Shown in pieces: positions 60,495-64,000 of a stretch of DNA of 64,000 bases. Under the pieces are notes generated by a model. The model saw only the letters and a list, made by a program, of their open reading frames with translations. It searched no databases and was not told where the DNA came from. Where the stretch lies: the NCBI GenBank assembly GCA_021464525.1, contig JADRCO010000024.1:1-64000 (forward strand). The letters run 5' to 3'. Within the stretch, counting starts at the first letter, position 1; every line of letters starts with the position of its first letter. Made by a program: the position numbers and the translations under genes. Source of the stretch: Rhizophagus sp. LPA8_4_AMF. Taxonomy: Eukaryota > Glomeromycota > Glomeromycetes > Glomerales > Glomeraceae.

Positions 60495-62069
60495 TTACCA
60501 CCACGGTTGTTCATCTCGCATTATAGGTTTTTCGGTAGATTTCACCCATTCTTCGGTAGGTTCCACCCACTTTTTAGGTTTTTCGCCATTCACCGACTTT
60601 TTAGGTTTTTCGGTAGACGATTCCCACTTTTTAGATTTCTCAGCAAATTTCGTAAACACTTTAGATTTTTCGGCAGGTTTCACCCACTTTTTAGTTTTTT
60701 TGGTAGGTTCCTCCCACTTTTCGGTAGGTTCCACCCAATTTTTAGGTTTTTTGGTTTCTTCGGTAACTACTCCCCACCACTTGTTTTGTTCTTCGGTTGG
60801 TCCTTCCCATTTTTTTGGTTCTTTGGTAACTACTCCCCACCAATTGTTTTGTTCTTCGGTAGGTTTTTCCCACTTTTTAGGTTCTTCGGTAACTACTTCC
60901 CACAATTTGCTTTGTTCTTCGGTAGGTTTTTTCAGCATTGAATATCTCAACTTATTAAGTTTTTCTTTTAATACTTCTTCCGATTTTCTTAGTTCTTCCC
61001 GTTTTTTACTGTCTTCTTCAGTAACTTTCCAATTATAAGGGTAAACCATAGAATTATCATTTTCAACTTGATCACTAACATTCTCATAGTTTGGTGAACT
61101 TAACTTAATGTCATTAGTTATACGAGGTCTTGATTTATTTTTTGGTTTACTATTAGGATCTGAAAGGGTCAAAAAAGTTTTCAATAAATCTTCATATAAT
61201 TCCTTTGGTAAAAGTTTTCTGTAAGGTAATACGTTATCCGTAAATTCCTTAGATGATAAATTATGAAATCTAATAAATGGGATACATTGCTGTATGGAAT
61301 TCTTTAAAGTTTTAAAATCATTTTTTGAATAGTTTGTAAAATCAGAGGGAAGTTCAGGATGTTGAGCGAGTCCCCATTTAATCAATTGTTCCCAAATTTG
61401 AACTTCGTTCATTTGAAGATAATCATTTTGAATAATGGATATTAAAAGTTTTTCTGGAATTGAAGAAGCATTTGGGGATTTGAATATTTTAGCTGGTTCT
61501 TTGGATATTAAATCAGTACAATATTTTTGAAGTTCCGAATAAGAATCATTTTCGAAACTTGTTCGATATATTAAATCAAAATTTTCTTCCATCCATTTTG
61601 TTTTATTCTCAATTAAAAAGGATTGTAAATAAATGATTAATTCTTGAAGACTTAGTATACTAGCGGCACCCAAAATTTTAATAATATCTGAAGTATCACA
61701 TTCCTCTAAAGGAATTCTTCCACCATAAATATACCTGGAGGAAAAAAATTTATTAATATATTTCTACTTGAAAAAAAAAATGCTTGTTTGATATTTAATC
61801 TAATTCTTTTACCTTAAAATTATTTGAAAAATTTCCGGCGAAACATTTGATAATTTAATGTGAGCCAAAATTCCATCATTTTTCTTTTTATTAGTTGATA
61901 AAATTCTTTTCAAATAAGGGGAACGATAATTTAGAATAACGATATGCGCTCGAAATATTTTTATATAAGGATCATTACCAACTTCGATAGTAATATCATA
62001 ATATTCTTCATCATTTAGAACTTCAAGTAAATTTTGAGATAATTTTGATAAAAGTTTATCATCGACCAT
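60495..62069 (-). CDS. BTB-BACK protein with Trp-rich repeat tail, 498 residues
   Basis: Exon 1 is 62069-61813 and exon 2 is 61734-60495 (intron of 78 nt), with the same exon structure as the gene at 58022-59334 and nearly the same BTB (1-86) and BACK (to about 235) domains. The two are tandem duplicates. After PKNKSRPR the tails diverge. Here there are about ten units of the form EEPKKWE.PTEEQ.KWW, with many Trp, Lys and Pro (about 330-498), in place of the family's usual TLDc domain. The tail ends DEQPWW at a TAA, with more repeats beyond it. It is a likely cullin-3 adaptor-type protein with a fast-changing target-binding tail; the target is unknown. Confidence 0.85.
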
Positions 62070-62924
62070 TATAATTATTATAGTTGGATTTTAAAATTTA
62101 AATTGAAAGAGTTGAAAAAGAAATTGTCGTTTATAAGGCTAAGCAAGTACTACATAAATAATATATGCAAAACCCGAAGTTTTCATGTTGTACAAAAAAA
62201 TCCAGGGCCAATGATTGTAATTATGTGTAACTTTGTGCCGATCAAATTAGTCACTATTTTGTTTTTTATGTTATATCCCCTGTTTAGGTCGTCCCATGTT
62301 GAAAATTTAATTAAAGCCTTAATTTTATAAATTAAAAAAATTTTTTTTAATAACTAGAAGGAGCTCAGGATCTTAAGCACATGTTACCAAACTTAGGAAT
62401 TATTGAATAAGAGAAATCAAACAATTTACTGAAAGTGAATCGGATTAAAAATTTAAACATACAAAAATTTCGTAATTTCAAAAGAGTTGTTCTCAAACTT
62501 AATATTTTCATTATAGCTTCGGGTGAAACTATTTTTCAAAATCCGAAATGTTTCGCCCAAGTTTCGCCCGATATTAACCGAACTATCCGAAACTTCTGAA
62601 ACCCAAATTTGGAAACGTTTTGTAGATCATAAGCGAAACTAGTTCGCCCGAAAAACTATTTTCATTGTATTATATACATTTAAAAAAAAGACTCTAATAA
62701 TTTTAAGAGAATTAAAATAATAAAAATAATAAATTAATATGTGGCGAAATTCCATAACTTTCTTTTTATTGACGTTATTTAGTATTCTTTACGAATAAGA
62801 TGAACAAAGATGACTGATTGTTTCTTAAGCAATTATGCGTGATTACATGGTCAATATAATAATTAGTCATCTTTATGGAAGAAAATTTATGGAAAAACAT
62901 TTTCCCCTTTTTTTCCTCTTTTTT
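62070..62924. other. Non-coding interval
   Basis: Upstream region of the second BTB gene. At 62515-62670 TTCGCCC and its reverse recur (GCTTCGGGTGAAACTATTTT against GTTCGCCCGAAAAACTATTTT), perhaps a decayed inverted-repeat element. No gene. Confidence 0.4.
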
Positions 62925-63099
62925 ATTATGCAGCCAAATAGGATCATGTTGTTTTACATATTGATATTTTTTAGACTAAGATGCATAAATAAACTAAAGT
63001 TTATTGAGCAGTTATTGTGTATGGTGGTTAAAATATCATCCGAACTGCTTCGCAATTCGGTGATATTTCAACCCCCTACCCAATAACTATTATTTATAA
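62925..63099. mobile_element. Dispersed repeat with a 79-bp foldback core
   Basis: Second and fuller copy of the repeat at 9140-9269. Its core, 63010-63088, is a near-perfect hairpin. The left arm AGTTATTGTGTATGGTGGTT, then AAAATATCATCCGAACTGC, pairs with the right arm, which read in reverse is AGTTATTGGGTAGGGGGTTG, then AAATATCACCGAATTGC. The loop is TTC. No ORF belongs to it. Class unknown. Confidence 0.8.
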
Positions 63100-64000
63100 C
63101 CTAACTATCTTTTTACTTTTTCTATAATATTTTTTAAACAAACTGACCAATGGAAATTGTTTATAATGATCTATGCCACTCCGTATGTGGGACCTTTTAG
63201 ATAGTGATGACCGGCAAATCTTAGCAAATTTCGTGAAGGCCTGTTATTTGCTTATCCTTATAAACCTCTATTTTTCTAAGTATTCATTATTATAAATAAA
63301 TTATTTAATAGCAAAATGGAAAACAAAACAAAATTATCAAACAGGATGCCTGTAAGTAAATTTATTATTTACAGATTGAAAATTACAGAATATTGAAAAT
63401 TATTGATCATTACATGTTCTGCTGAGTAAATGGGGCTCTTCTTCCAATTAGTTACGATCATAAAATTCCCCGTTGTAGGTAGGGATCCAGGAGGAATCAG
63501 TTATGTGACTTCCTTTCCTTACAATGGTCAAAAATTTTTTGCTATATGGGATTTATGTTGAATGGAGAATGTTTGCATAACATGTATAACTAGATCAACT
63601 AGGGAAGAATATCATTTTGGTTCTATTGCTACGTACAGATAATGATACTAAAAAATTTAGTTCTATACATCAAATTACTCAATTAATTTTTTTTGCATTA
63701 CAATTTTTCTAATTAAAGCCTTTTGGTTATTATTAGATAGATCCAATGCTCCAATATAGTTTTATTTGTACAGGTCAAAAAATTCAAATGCTTGTAACCT
63801 GGTGAACAAGGAATTGATCATTTTAGAATAAAAATTTTGAGATCCAAGGCAATATGGATAGAGTTAATTCATCTTATTTATCAATAAATTTTGAGTAGAT
63901 TAAAAAATTCATCAAGATGTACTTAAAATATTGAATTCTCATCATTTACACTTTTGGAGATTCAAATTTTCTATTGAATGTCCTATACTCTACACCTAAT
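63100..64000. other. Right edge, possibly decayed coding sequence
   Basis: Some frames look coding-like (GGISYVTSFPYNGQKFFAIW near 63490-63555; TREEYHFGSIATYR near 63600) but stops interrupt them and no family is recognised. It may continue past the window. Confidence 0.3.

Noticed and set aside
60472-61038. Plus-strand ORFs rich in Phe/Ser/Gly across the second BTB tail (and a similar one at 58091-58378)
   Set aside because: They are the reverse complement of the W-E-P repeats and have no support of their own.
1-64000. Apparent excess of TACTGTA/TACAGTA strings
   Set aside because: By a rough base-composition estimate, about 15 copies of this 7-mer are expected on both strands, close to what I counted.
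1-64000. CRISPR arrays, rRNA and tRNA genes
   Set aside because: I looked for regular spacer arrays and for tRNA box sequences and saw none that held up. The short tandem arrays lack unique spacers.

Overview
The window looks like nuclear DNA of an arbuscular mycorrhizal fungus of the Rhizophagus type. This is inferred from gene content, not from any search. The DNA is very AT-rich. The genes carry short (61 to 88 nt) GT-AG introns. The gene families are those known to be expanded in Glomeromycotina: long Sel1-repeat proteins, BTB-BACK proteins, a UvrD-type helicase related to TRANK1, degenerate HMG-box proteins, and many small inverted-repeat elements. No retrovirus-like or capsid-bearing element was recognised.

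Layout. 1-2.6 kb: empty DNA and a decayed Sel1 fragment (-). 3.2-6.7 kb: an intact 1,165-residue Sel1 protein (+). 7.3-7.6 kb: a tiny two-exon gene (-) with a degenerate tandem array upstream. 8.5-9.0 kb: a G/A-rich tandem array followed by an A/C-rich stretch. 9-14.6 kb: gene-free, with inverted-repeat elements. 14.6-15.4 kb: two small ORFs (-), one HMG-box-like. 16.9-18.8 kb: a cluster of non-autonomous elements, two with 8-bp target duplications. 20.2-22.1 kb: a five-exon membrane UDP-glycosyltransferase (-). 24.1-24.8 kb: a protein with two dsRNA-binding motifs (+). 26.8-34.6 kb: a 13-exon, 2,311-residue UvrD/TRANK1-like helicase (+). 36.1-46.1 kb: a block almost without CpG, holding decayed hAT sequence and gene scraps. 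47.7-48.8 kb: a four-exon secreted stanniocalcin-like protein (-). 49.8-50.6 kb: the 3' end of a LINE. 53.6-55.7 kb: a four-exon coiled-coil protein of unknown function (-). 56.9-62.1 kb: a tandem duplication of a two-gene unit, a small three-exon gene (+) and a BTB-BACK gene (-) whose C-terminus is a tryptophan/proline/glutamate repeat. In the second unit the small gene is a relic. 62.1-64 kb: non-coding, with a foldback element that also occurs near 9.2 kb.

Gene models with introns were assembled by eye from frame continuity and splice sites. They agree internally in phase and motif spacing, but no transcript data were available. The genes share no evident pathway. The common theme is repeat-driven protein change: Sel1 pairs, C-terminal duplication in the helicase and W-repeats in the BTB proteins. 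These sit among inverted-repeat elements and one apparently methylation-decayed block.
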